DNA of 64,000 bases, taken from NCBI RefSeq assembly GCF_000421465.1, contig NZ_ATXB01000001.1, forward strand, positions 1-64,000, given 5' to 3'. The stretch comes from Methylohalobius crimeensis 10Ki (GTDB lineage Bacteria; Pseudomonadota; Gammaproteobacteria; Methylococcales; Methylothermaceae). The position numbers and the translations under genes are program-made. Below are positions 56,349 to 64,000 of the stretch, piece by piece. Position 1 is the stretch's first letter; each line of letters starts with the position of its first letter. Under the pieces are notes generated by a model. That model was not told the DNA's origin. It made no database searches and was given only the letters and a program-made list of their open reading frames with translations.

Positions 56349-57920
56349 TTGGACATTCACGCGCATAAAATCTTAATCTTGGATTTCGGCTCCCAGTATA
56401 CGCAACTGATCGCCCGCCGAATCCGAGAGCTCGGCGTCTACTGCGAGATCCATCCGTTCGACTGGGCGGAGGAATCCATCCGCCGTTTCAACCCGCGCGG
56501 CATCATCCTCTCCGGCGGCCCCCAGACCACCACCGAAGCATTTACTCCGCGCGCCCCCCAGGTGGTTTTCCAGCTGGGCGTGCCGGTGTTGGGGATCTGT
56601 TACGGCATGCAGACCATGGTCGCTCAATTGGGCGGTCGGGTGGAATCGGCCCTCAAACGTGAATTCGGCTATGCCCAGGTGCGGGTGAAAGGCCATTCGC
56701 CTCTGTTGGAAGGCATCGAGGATCACACCAATCCGGAAGGCGAAGCGCTGCTGGATGTCTGGATGAGTCACGGCGACCGGGTGATCGAGCTGCCTCCCGG
56801 CTTCAAGGTCATCGCCTTCACCGATGATGCGCCCATCGCCGGGATGGCGCTCGAAGGCGGGGATTTTTACGGTCTCCAGTTCCATCCCGAAGTGACCCAT
56901 ACCCATCAGGGAAACCGCATTCTGGTCCGCTTCGTTCACGATATTTGCGGATGCGGAGCGGCTTGGACGCCGGCCAATATCGCCGACGAGAGCATCGACG
57001 CCATCCGCCGCCAGATCGGTGAGGAAAAGGTGCTCTTGGCCCTCTCCGGCGGCGTGGATTCGTCGGTGGTCGCCGCCCTGCTCCACAAGGCGATCGGCGA
57101 TCAGCTGACCTGCGTATTCGTGGATACCGGGTTGCTGCGCCTCCACGAAGGGGATCAGGTGATGCTCAACCTGGCCAAGCACATGGGGGTGAAAGTGCTC
57201 CGGGTCAACGCCGCCGAGCGCTATTTCGAGGCCCTGAAGGGAGTTTCCGATCCGGAGGAAAAGCGCCGGGTCATCGGCCGCCTGTTCATCGAGATCTTCG
57301 AGGAAGAGGCGGCCAAGATCCGGGACGTGCAATGGTTGGCCCAGGGGACCATTTATCCCGATGTGATCGAGTCGGCGGGAGCGAAAACCGGAAAGGCCTC
57401 CTTGATCAAATCCCACCACAATGTGGGCGGCCTTCCGGACACCATGAATCTGAAGCTGATCGAGCCGCTGCGCGAATTGTTCAAGGACGAGGTACGCAAA
57501 ATCGGCTTGGAGTTGGGGCTGCCTTACGACATGGTCTACCGCCACCCCTTCCCGGGGCCGGGCTTGGGGGTGCGGATTCTGGGCGAAGTGGTGCCCGAGT
57601 ACGCGGCGATTTTGCGCCAGGCCGACGATATCTTCATCTCCGAGCTGCGCAAGCACGATCTTTACGACCAGGTGAGCCAGGCGTTCGCGGTTTTCCTACC
57701 GGTCAAATCGGTGGGCGTGATGGGCGATCAGCGCAGCTACGACTACGTCGTCGCCCTGCGGGCGGTGGAAACCACCGATTTCATGACCGCCCGTTGGGCG
57801 CGGCTTCCCTACGCGTTTCTGGAGGTCGTCTCGCGCCGGATCATCAACGAAGTCAGGGGCGTCTCCCGGGTGGTCTACGATGTCTCCGGCAAACCGCCGG
57901 CGACGATCGAGTGGGAGTGA
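56349..57920 (+). CDS. guaA: GMP synthase (glutamine-hydrolysing)
   Basis: A 523-residue enzyme converting XMP to GMP. The N-terminal glutamine amidotransferase has the catalytic GICYGMQ and QFHPEVTHT, and the synthase part has the PP-loop LSGGVDSS and [15 protein letters not shown]. The start appears to be TTG at 56349 ([19 protein letters not shown] matches the family start); no ATG lies nearby. It forms the guaBA operon. Confidence 0.96.
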   Translation: MDIHAHKILILDFGSQYTQLIARRIRELGVYCEIHPFDWAEESIRRFNPRGIILSGGPQTTTEAFTPRAPQVVFQLGVPVLGICYGMQTMVAQLGGRVESALKREFGYAQVRVKGHSPLLEGIEDHTNPEGEALLDVWMSHGDRVIELPPGFKVIAFTDDAPIAGMALEGGDFYGLQFHPEVTHTHQGNRILVRFVHDICGCGAAWTPANIADESIDAIRRQIGEEKVLLALSGGVDSSVVAALLHKAIGDQLTCVFVDTGLLRLHEGDQVMLNLAKHMGVKVLRVNAAERYFEALKGVSDPEEKRRVIGRLFIEIFEEEAAKIRDVQWLAQGTIYPDVIESAGAKTGKASLIKSHHNVGGLPDTMNLKLIEPLRELFKDEVRKIGLELGLPYDMVYRHPFPGPGLGVRILGEVVPEYAAILRQADDIFISELRKHDLYDQVSQAFAVFLPVKSVGVMGDQRSYDYVVALRAVETTDFMTARWARLPYAFLEVVSRRIINEVRGVSRVVYDVSGKPPATIEWE

Positions 57921-57987
57921 GATAGCAAATTCGCCATTGGCCGGGGCGGAGGGTAGCCTCTCGTTGCTAATAGTTGCACTCACAAAA

Positions 57988-58006
57988 GACAATCGTTATC
58001 ATTTGC
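57988..58006 (+). promoter_or_regulatory. Fur-box-like site upstream of the TonB receptor
   Basis: GACAATCGTTATCATTTGC resembles the Fur consensus (complement GCAAATGATAACGATTGTC). It lies about 42 bp before the receptor start. The GTTATCATTTGC core is shared with the site before the multicopper oxidase. Confidence 0.6.
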
Positions 58007-58047
58007 GTCCGTTTTTATGCTATTTAAATTACTTAAAAGGGGGCGCA

Positions 58048-60312
58048 ATGAAATCGGCCAAATGGTCACTCATCTTATCGTTGGGCGTATTGCCCTTGGG
58101 CGCCGCGGCGGAAGAGTCGACCGCGGATGAATCCACCGAAGCCTCCGTGCTCGAGACCGTCCAGGTGATCGGGGATGCCGCCAATGTCGCGACCATTCCC
58201 GGATCCGCCACGCTCATCGGAACCGAGGACATCCGAACCCAGAGCTATAGCGACATCAATCGGATCTTGCGCCGCGTACCGGGGGTGTATGTGCGCGAGG
58301 AAGACGGCTATGGCTTGTTCCCCAATATCAGTCTGCGGGGGGTGGATACCAGTCGCAGCGCCAAGGTGACCCTGATGGAGGACGGGGTGTTGACGGCGCC
58401 GGCGCCTTATTCGGCGCCCGCCGCGTATTTCACTCCGTCGGCGGGCCGCATGAGTGGCATCGAAGTGCTCAAAGGCTCCAGCCAGATTCAATACGGTCCT
58501 CACATCACCGGCGGTGTGGTCAACTATCTTTCGACCCCGATTCCGGAAACCGGCAAGGCTTATTTGAAAGCCCTCTACGGTAGTTACAACGAGATCCGAA
58601 CCCATGGGTTTGTGGGCAAGACCGTCGACACCGATCTGGGACGTTTCGGTTATGTGCTGGAAGGGTTTTTCCGCGAGACGGACGGTTTCAAGCGCATCGA
58701 CAAAGCGCCCGATTTCAACGATCGGGATCAGACCGGGTTTACCCAAATCGAACCCATGATTAAGGTCATGTGGGAGCCGAAGACCGACATTTATCAGCGC
58801 TTGGAAGCGAAATTCGGTTATTCGAACTTGCAGGCGGATGAAACCTATCTTGGATTGAGCGAGACGGACTTCGAAAAGGATCCTTTCAGGCGCTATTCGT
58901 CTTCCCGTTTCGACAACATCAGCACCAACCAATATCGGACCTATCTGCGCTATTTCGTCTCTCCCACCGATAATCTCGATCTGATCACCACCGGCTATTA
59001 CAGCCAGTTCCATCGCAACTGGTTTAAACTGAACGATTTGCGCAACATCCCGGGGGTGGGCAATATGGATTTGTCTTCAGCCCTGGGAGGCGCCGAGAAC
59101 GGTCAAGGCCTGGCCTGCCTGAAAGGTCAGCTGGAATGCACCTTGCGCGTGCGCAACAACGATCGCAGTTACTATCTTTGGGGAATCGAGCAGAAAGCCG
59201 TCTATCGCATGACTCTGGGCGATACTTATCATCAGCTTTCCGGCGGCTTCCGCTATCACGAGGATCAAGTCCAAAGAAACCAATTGGATGAGTTGTTCAG
59301 CCAAAATACGGACGGGGTGATTTTCGATCGGGCCAAAGACGGTCCCCGGGGGAAAGCGGGGGAACGCACCCAGCACACCAAGGCGTATGCCTTCTTCTTG
59401 CAGGATCGCATCGAATGGGGCAAATGGGGATTCACACCCGGCATCCGCTATGAACATGTGGTTCAGGACCTGAAGGATAACAACTCTCCCCAGGACAACG
59501 GCTCCAACACCCTTGACCTGTTCGCCGGCGGAGGCGGAGTGGACTACACCTTCAACAACGAATGGATGGCGTTCGCCAGCGCCCATCGCGGGTTCTCGCC
59601 GCCCAGTCCCCGCAGCGCCGTCAGGGACGGTTTGGACGAGGAAACCAGCACCGCGTGGGAGTTGGGGGTGCGATACAATAAAGGGCCGTTCTCGGCCGAA
59701 GTGGTGGGATTCTACACCCAGTTCGAGGATCTGATCGTGATCAACAACATTGGCGGCACCGGTACCGGCGATACCGAAAATTTCGGCGAGGTTGACAGCC
59801 GCGGGGTGGAAATGGCCTTGAATTTCGATGCCGGATCCGCTTTCGATTGGGGCTTCAGCAATCCTTATTTCGTCTCTTTCACTTATACCAACGCAATTCA
59901 GAACAATGACGCCCAATCCACGGACCCCGAATCGATTTTCAGCTTCGGGAAGCAAGGCAACAAGGTTCCCTATATCCCCGAATATGCCGTCAGTTTCGGC
60001 ACCGGCCTGCACTTCAATCGCTGGGGCATCGATTTGACCGGCAATTACGTGGGGGAAACCTTTACCAGCGCCAACAATACCACCCAGCAGATCAATGGCG
60101 CCGGGGAGCCCGATGCGCGTTTCGGCAAGACGGACGACTATTTGATTTTCGATGTGGCGGCGTATTATCAAGTCAGCGACAAAATTCGCGTACTGGGCGG
60201 GGTGCAGAATTTCACCAATCGTGAATACCTGGTCTCTCGGCAACCCCACGGCCCGCGTCCGGGAATGCCGTTGTTCGCCTACGGCGGTTTCGAAATGGAG
60301 TTCGGTATTTGA
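58048..60312 (+). CDS. TonB-dependent siderophore/ferric-citrate-type receptor
   Basis: A 754-residue outer-membrane receptor with a signal peptide (LILSLGVLPLGAAAEE), a plug domain (LETVQVIGDAAN; INRILRRVPGVYVREEDGYG; NISLRGVD; IEVLKGSSQIQYGPHITGGVVNYL) and a 22-strand barrel. It is most like FecA-type receptors; no N-terminal signalling domain is seen, so it is not a sigma-regulator-coupled transducer. The ATG at 58048 follows AAAAGGGGG. The upstream Fur-like site suggests iron repression. The ligand is not known. Confidence 0.88.
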   Translation: MKSAKWSLILSLGVLPLGAAAEESTADESTEASVLETVQVIGDAANVATIPGSATLIGTEDIRTQSYSDINRILRRVPGVYVREEDGYGLFPNISLRGVDTSRSAKVTLMEDGVLTAPAPYSAPAAYFTPSAGRMSGIEVLKGSSQIQYGPHITGGVVNYLSTPIPETGKAYLKALYGSYNEIRTHGFVGKTVDTDLGRFGYVLEGFFRETDGFKRIDKAPDFNDRDQTGFTQIEPMIKVMWEPKTDIYQRLEAKFGYSNLQADETYLGLSETDFEKDPFRRYSSSRFDNISTNQYRTYLRYFVSPTDNLDLITTGYYSQFHRNWFKLNDLRNIPGVGNMDLSSALGGAENGQGLACLKGQLECTLRVRNNDRSYYLWGIEQKAVYRMTLGDTYHQLSGGFRYHEDQVQRNQLDELFSQNTDGVIFDRAKDGPRGKAGERTQHTKAYAFFLQDRIEWGKWGFTPGIRYEHVVQDLKDNNSPQDNGSNTLDLFAGGGGVDYTFNNEWMAFASAHRGFSPPSPRSAVRDGLDEETSTAWELGVRYNKGPFSAEVVGFYTQFEDLIVINNIGGTGTGDTENFGEVDSRGVEMALNFDAGSAFDWGFSNPYFVSFTYTNAIQNNDAQSTDPESIFSFGKQGNKVPYIPEYAVSFGTGLHFNRWGIDLTGNYVGETFTSANNTTQQINGAGEPDARFGKTDDYLIFDVAAYYQVSDKIRVLGGVQNFTNREYLVSRQPHGPRPGMPLFAYGGFEMEFGI

Positions 60313-60773
60313 TCGGTGATCTTGTCGTTGACGATATCACCGGGATGGACCGCGCCCTGGCCTTGGCCGAAGCGGCCGAACGCCAGGGCGAGGTGCCGGT
60401 GGGGGCGGTGCTGGTGCGGCAGGGACAAATCGTCGCCGAGGGATACAACCGCCCCATCCAGTCCTGCGACCCCACCGCCCACGCCGAGATCGAGGCCCTG
60501 CGCGCCGCCGGTCGGCTCCTGCACAATTACCGCTTTCCCGAAACCACCCTCTATGTCACTCTCGAGCCCTGCGTCATGTGCATGGGGGCGATCGTCCACG
60601 CCCGCGTCAAGCGCCTGGTCTACGGCGCGTCCGATCCCAAGCGCGGGTCGGCGGGAAGTATCTTGGCGCTGCATCGGGCGGAATTCCTCAACCATCGCGT
60701 GGATGTTTCGGGCGGGGTGTTGGCAGAGGAGTGCGGCCGTTTGCTAAAAGCGTTTTTCGAGCGTCGTCGTTAA
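60309..60773 (+). CDS. tadA: tRNA(adenine34) deaminase TadA
   Basis: A 154-residue zinc enzyme that makes inosine in the tRNA wobble position. Zinc and catalytic motifs are HAEIEAL and EPCVMCMGAI. The start is TTG at 60309 overlapping the receptor stop (TTGA); an ATG at 60345 would remove the N-terminal helix found in TadA proteins. It ends convergently with mltF, overlapping by four bases. Confidence 0.93.
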   Translation: MIGDLVVDDITGMDRALALAEAAERQGEVPVGAVLVRQGQIVAEGYNRPIQSCDPTAHAEIEALRAAGRLLHNYRFPETTLYVTLEPCVMCMGAIVHARVKRLVYGASDPKRGSAGSILALHRAEFLNHRVDVSGGVLAEECGRLLKAFFERRR

Positions 60774-62269
60774 AAAGGCACCGGGATGAGGGTCGGTGAG
60801 ACGACCTGGGCGGTTTTTGGGTCGACTTCTTCCAAGCGAGGTTCCGGTGCGGGCGATTCGTGGCCGAAGCCTTCCTTGTCGCTCAACCATCGCAGCAGAT
60901 CGTAGTAATTTCGGATTCGCGCCACATAACGCACCGGCTCATGGCCTCGCGCATAGCCGTGTTCGACTCGTCGGTACCAGGATTCTTCGGTCAACAAGGG
61001 CAGGTATTTTTTCACATCCATCCAGCGGTCGGGATTTTTGCCGGCTGATTGGGTCAAGATGCGCGCGTCTTCCAAATGGCCGAAGCCGATATTGTAGGCG
61101 GCGAGGGCCAGCCAGGTGCGATCCGGTTCCGAAATGCGCCGCGGAATCTTGTCCTTGACTTTGACCAGGTAACGGGTGCCGCCCAAAATGCTTTGCCGCG
61201 GGTTGTTGCGGTCGTCGACCCGGACCCGTCGGGCGGTCCGGCGAGTCAGCATCATCAAACCCCGCACCCCGGTCGGAGATCGGGCGTTCACTTTCCAGTG
61301 AGACTCTTGGTAGGCGAGGGCGGCCAGCAATCGCCAATCCCATCCGTGGCGGCGGGCGGCTTCTTCAAACGCTTCGCGATAGCGCGGTAGACGCGTCTTG
61401 TAGGCTTTCCGGAAAGCGCAAACCGCGGCGTAATTGAGGGCACCGACATGACCGTAATAGCGTTCTAGCAGCTGCGCCAGGGTGCCGTCCTGCCGGGTCG
61501 TCTGGAAAAAGGCATTGGCGGCTTGCAACAAAGTGCCGTCATGGCGTTTGGAAAAAGCCCAACCCAAAGCGCGCGACTCACCCAGATTGAAAGCCGCATG
61601 CAGGCGCGGATAGAACCGGCGCAAGGTGTCGAACAGATGGGAATCCAAGACGGTGTAGTCGATCAAGCCGATGTTCAACCAGTGCAGCAAGGCCTCGGTG
61701 TCGGTCGTGGGGTTGGCGTTCCAGCTCACTTCGGGGTGGCGGTGTCGCAGATTTTCCAGGGTGCGGACGTAACTGGAGCCGATCGTGACCTCCAGCAATC
61801 CCGAGGATAGATCGTCGATCGAACGAGGGCGGCGTTGCCTGCCGTGGTAAACGAGTTGCTCGGTCACCGTCTGGTAAGGGTTGGAGAAGCGCAAATACTG
61901 GCGTCGCGCGTCGGTGATGCTCAGGCTGGCGGCGGCCAGATCCGCCTCTCCGGCCAAGATCCGGGACAGGAGATCGGGTAAGGACCTGGCGACGATGAAC
62001 TCTGCTTCAACGCCGAGCCGGTCGGCAAAACGCGTGACCAAGGAATATTCCATTCCCGCGTGGCCTTTGGCCGCGGGGTAATAGGTCGTGGCGCCGGCAA
62101 GGGTGAGCACGCGCAACTTGCCGGCCCGCTTGACTTGCGACAGGTGGGGAAGGGGTTGGGTTCGATCCCGCAGTAGCACGATTCCCGCCATCATTAGAGC
62201 AATGAGGATGATGGCGCCGGCGCCGGCCATGACGCCGCGGTAGAGGAAAAGCCAGCCGTCGCCCTTCAT
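60770..62269 (-). CDS. mltF: Membrane-bound lytic murein transglycosylase F
   Basis: A 499-residue enzyme cleaving peptidoglycan. After an N-terminal membrane anchor (GAGAIILIALMMAGIVLL) comes a solute-binding-protein-like domain (about 48-275: KLRVLTLAGATTYYP; GEADLAAASLSITDARRQYL) that regulates MltF, then the SLT domain (about 295-440) with catalytic Glu in AYQESHWKVNARSPTGVRGLM and AAYNIGFGHLEDA. The ATG at 62269 overlaps the aroE stop (ATGA). Confidence 0.93.
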   Translation of the reverse strand: MKGDGWLFLYRGVMAGAGAIILIALMMAGIVLLRDRTQPLPHLSQVKRAGKLRVLTLAGATTYYPAAKGHAGMEYSLVTRFADRLGVEAEFIVARSLPDLLSRILAGEADLAAASLSITDARRQYLRFSNPYQTVTEQLVYHGRQRRPRSIDDLSSGLLEVTIGSSYVRTLENLRHRHPEVSWNANPTTDTEALLHWLNIGLIDYTVLDSHLFDTLRRFYPRLHAAFNLGESRALGWAFSKRHDGTLLQAANAFFQTTRQDGTLAQLLERYYGHVGALNYAAVCAFRKAYKTRLPRYREAFEEAARRHGWDWRLLAALAYQESHWKVNARSPTGVRGLMMLTRRTARRVRVDDRNNPRQSILGGTRYLVKVKDKIPRRISEPDRTWLALAAYNIGFGHLEDARILTQSAGKNPDRWMDVKKYLPLLTEESWYRRVEHGYARGHEPVRYVARIRNYYDLLRWLSDKEGFGHESPAPEPRLEEVDPKTAQVVSPTLIPVPF

Positions 62270-63102
62270 TCGCCGCCGGTAGCCGTGGCGCGGCGCAAGC
62301 GGCGGATAACCGGCGCTGTCCGGGGGCGCACGCCGCGCCAAACCAGGAATGCTTCCGCGGCCTGTTCCACCAGCATTCCCAAGCCGTCCACGCTGAGACG
62401 GGCGCCATGATCGTGTCCCCAGCGCACGAACGCGGTCGGCTTGTCCGCGTACATCAGATCGTAGCAATCGCCGTCGGGGGCCAGCAGGTCGTCGGGCAAA
62501 GGCGGCAGCTCGCCCTGCAATCCCGCCGCGGTGGCGTTCAGAACCAAATCGAATCGAAGTCCTTGCAGTCCGGGGAATCCCACCGCGCTGACCGGACCCA
62601 AGGCGGCGAAGCGGGCGGCCAAGCTTTGTGCTCGGGAGACGGTGCGGTTGGCGATGACCAGGCACGCCGGTTTCCGTTCCAGGAGCGGCCGGAGAATACC
62701 CCGGACCGCCCCTCCCGCCCCCAAGACCAAAAGCCGGCGGCCGCTTAGGTCGATGGCCAGATTCTCGGTCAAATCGCGCAGCAGGCCGATGCCGTCGGTA
62801 TTGTCTCCGCATAATTTGTCGTCGCGCCAGACCAGGGTATTGACCGCTTCGCTTTGCCGGGCCCGGGAAGTCAACTCATCCGCCGCCTGGAAAGCCAATT
62901 CCTTGAGCGGTACGGTGCAGTTCAATCCCTTGCCGCCGCCGGCGTGGAAGGTTCGGAGCGCCACTTCGAAGCATTCCGGCGGAACGTCTTGGGCGGTGTA
63001 GGCGATGTTTTCCCCGGTTTGTTGGACGAACAGGGTGTGGATCAGCGGCGATTTACTGTGGCCGATGGGGTGTCCGAAAACGGCGTAACGGTCAGGAAGC
63101 AT
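62266..63102 (-). CDS. aroE: Shikimate dehydrogenase
   Basis: A 278-residue NADP-dependent enzyme reducing 3-dehydroshikimate. Substrate motifs GHSKSPLIHT and LNCTVPLKELAF (catalytic Lys), NTDGIGL (catalytic Asp) and the NADP loop GAGGAVRGIL with NRTVSRAQSL are present. It overlaps the upstream membrane-protein gene by 11 bases and mltF downstream, so the three are probably co-transcribed. Confidence 0.96.
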   Translation of the reverse strand: MLPDRYAVFGHPIGHSKSPLIHTLFVQQTGENIAYTAQDVPPECFEVALRTFHAGGGKGLNCTVPLKELAFQAADELTSRARQSEAVNTLVWRDDKLCGDNTDGIGLLRDLTENLAIDLSGRRLLVLGAGGAVRGILRPLLERKPACLVIANRTVSRAQSLAARFAALGPVSAVGFPGLQGLRFDLVLNATAAGLQGELPPLPDDLLAPDGDCYDLMYADKPTAFVRWGHDHGARLSVDGLGMLVEQAAEAFLVWRGVRPRTAPVIRRLRRATATGGE

Positions 63103-63706
63103 GGTGGATGTCTTGAGCAGACTGCTGGCGAATCGTACGCTTGCGCTTGCCCCAGTAGAGGGAAAAAAGGATGAATATGACCGCGATCAGGATCGCCAAG
63201 GGCAGGAATTGCTCCACATAAGCGATGAGCATGGCGGTGGTGCCCAAGAAAACCCCGATCAGGCTGAAGCGCCAGCCGATCCGAATTCCGTTGAGATAGG
63301 TGCCCAATGCGATCACCAGGAGAATATCCAGAACCGCGGTGACATCATCGACGATTTCCTTATGCCGAAGCACAAACACAGCGATCACGGCCAACAAAAC
63401 CCCGCCCCAATGCAAGGTCTCGAAACACAACAGCGTTTTGATCGAAACATCGCTCTCCCCCGCCCGGCGGGCTTGGGCACGGCTAGAGAGGACGGCGCCC
63501 AACCAAAAAATCGGAATCATGACGAGCCAGAAAAAATAGCCGCCTTGGGAGGAGTAGGCGCTGATTACGATTCCGGCAAGAGATAACAGGAGCAGAACGA
63601 TCAAGACCGATTCATCCAGCCAGACGGTCATTTTCCTCAAGGGAGGTTCCTGCGGCTCCTTGCTTTGAGAAGGTTCCAACGATTCATTCGATTTTTCGTC
63701 TTCCAT
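63092..63706 (-). CDS. Multi-pass membrane protein of unknown function
   Basis: A 204-residue protein with about five or six hydrophobic segments between residues 33 and 190 and charged ends (KSNESLEPSQSKEPQEPP at the start, WGKRKRTIRQQ at the end). I recognise no family function. It lies 3 bp after hemB and overlaps aroE, so it is part of that operon. Confidence 0.65.
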   Translation of the reverse strand: MEDEKSNESLEPSQSKEPQEPPLRKMTVWLDESVLIVLLLLSLAGIVISAYSSQGGYFFWLVMIPIFWLGAVLSSRAQARRAGESDVSIKTLLCFETLHWGGVLLAVIAVFVLRHKEIVDDVTAVLDILLVIALGTYLNGIRIGWRFSLIGVFLGTTAMLIAYVEQFLPLAILIAVIFILFSLYWGKRKRTIRQQSAQDIHHAS

Positions 63707-63709
63707 CGA

Positions 63710-64000
<291 letters not shown>

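Overview
The window is about 64 kb of chromosome from a GC-rich gammaproteobacterial methanotroph (order Methylococcales; I would guess a thermotolerant lineage near Methylocaldum or the Methylothermaceae, but cannot place it further). The main pointers are a particulate methane monooxygenase subunit C gene with all copper ligands intact, an MxaD-like protein beside a beta-propeller protein, a complete copper and silver efflux cluster, and standard gammaproteobacterial housekeeping genes (zapD, yacG, sbcB, kdsCD, lptAB, guaBA, tadA, aroE, hemB).

Layout. 1-5.4 kb: right part of a Mu-like phage element or phage-derived island (DUF927 primase/helicase, I-like protease, gpG, coiled-coil protein, Mor regulator), ending near tRNA-Phe. 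5.7-13.3 kb: tRNA-Phe, yggX-mutY-asmA, a small membrane protein, a peroxiredoxin, an AP2-like DNA-binding protein facing an orphan pmoC, yacG and zapD. 13.3-17.5 kb: a lipopolysaccharide operon (CaCA exchanger, kdsD, kdsC, lptA, lptB) with no lptC in its usual place. 17.6-24.4 kb: prlC, then an adaptor/ATPase/two-permease ABC exporter with two copies of a 100-bp palindromic repeat around the adaptor and ATPase. 24.4-27.5 kb: YHS-LOG fusion, AhpD-like protein, short glucan phosphorylase. 27.5-37.6 kb: copA (carrying a fused DUF5676 domain), cusA, cusB, cusC, a Cys-rich secreted protein and a multicopper oxidase behind a Fur-like site. 37.7-38.0 kb: an IS481 remnant.

38.1-49.4 kb is the most interesting region. 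A four-gene operon with stop/start overlaps encodes a TolC-like protein fused to a GH18-like domain, an HlyD-type adaptor, a TackOD1 zinc-ribbon protein with a degenerate GGDEF domain that keeps an I-site, and a processive family 2 glycosyltransferase. It faces a ComFB-like gene, a large hybrid histidine kinase and an HDOD-REC-GGDEF diguanylate cyclase on the other strand. Together these look like a signal-to-polysaccharide module: the kinase drives the cyclase, c-di-GMP binds the inactive GGDEF receptor, and a synthase/adaptor/TolC machine makes and exports a glycan. This is inference from domains and gene order.

49.4-51.0 kb is a decayed island at tRNA-Thr (IS5-family element, IS481 fragment, integrase pseudogene). 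51.1-64 kb is conserved chromosome: two small genes, YncE-like propeller, mxaD-like gene, sbcB, guaB-guaA, a Fur-associated TonB receptor, tadA, mltF, aroE, a membrane protein and the 3' part of hemB.

A recurring theme is short palindromic repeats inside or at the ends of coding sequences: in the cyclase gene (twice), copA, cusC, probably the histidine kinase, and the TolC-GH gene.
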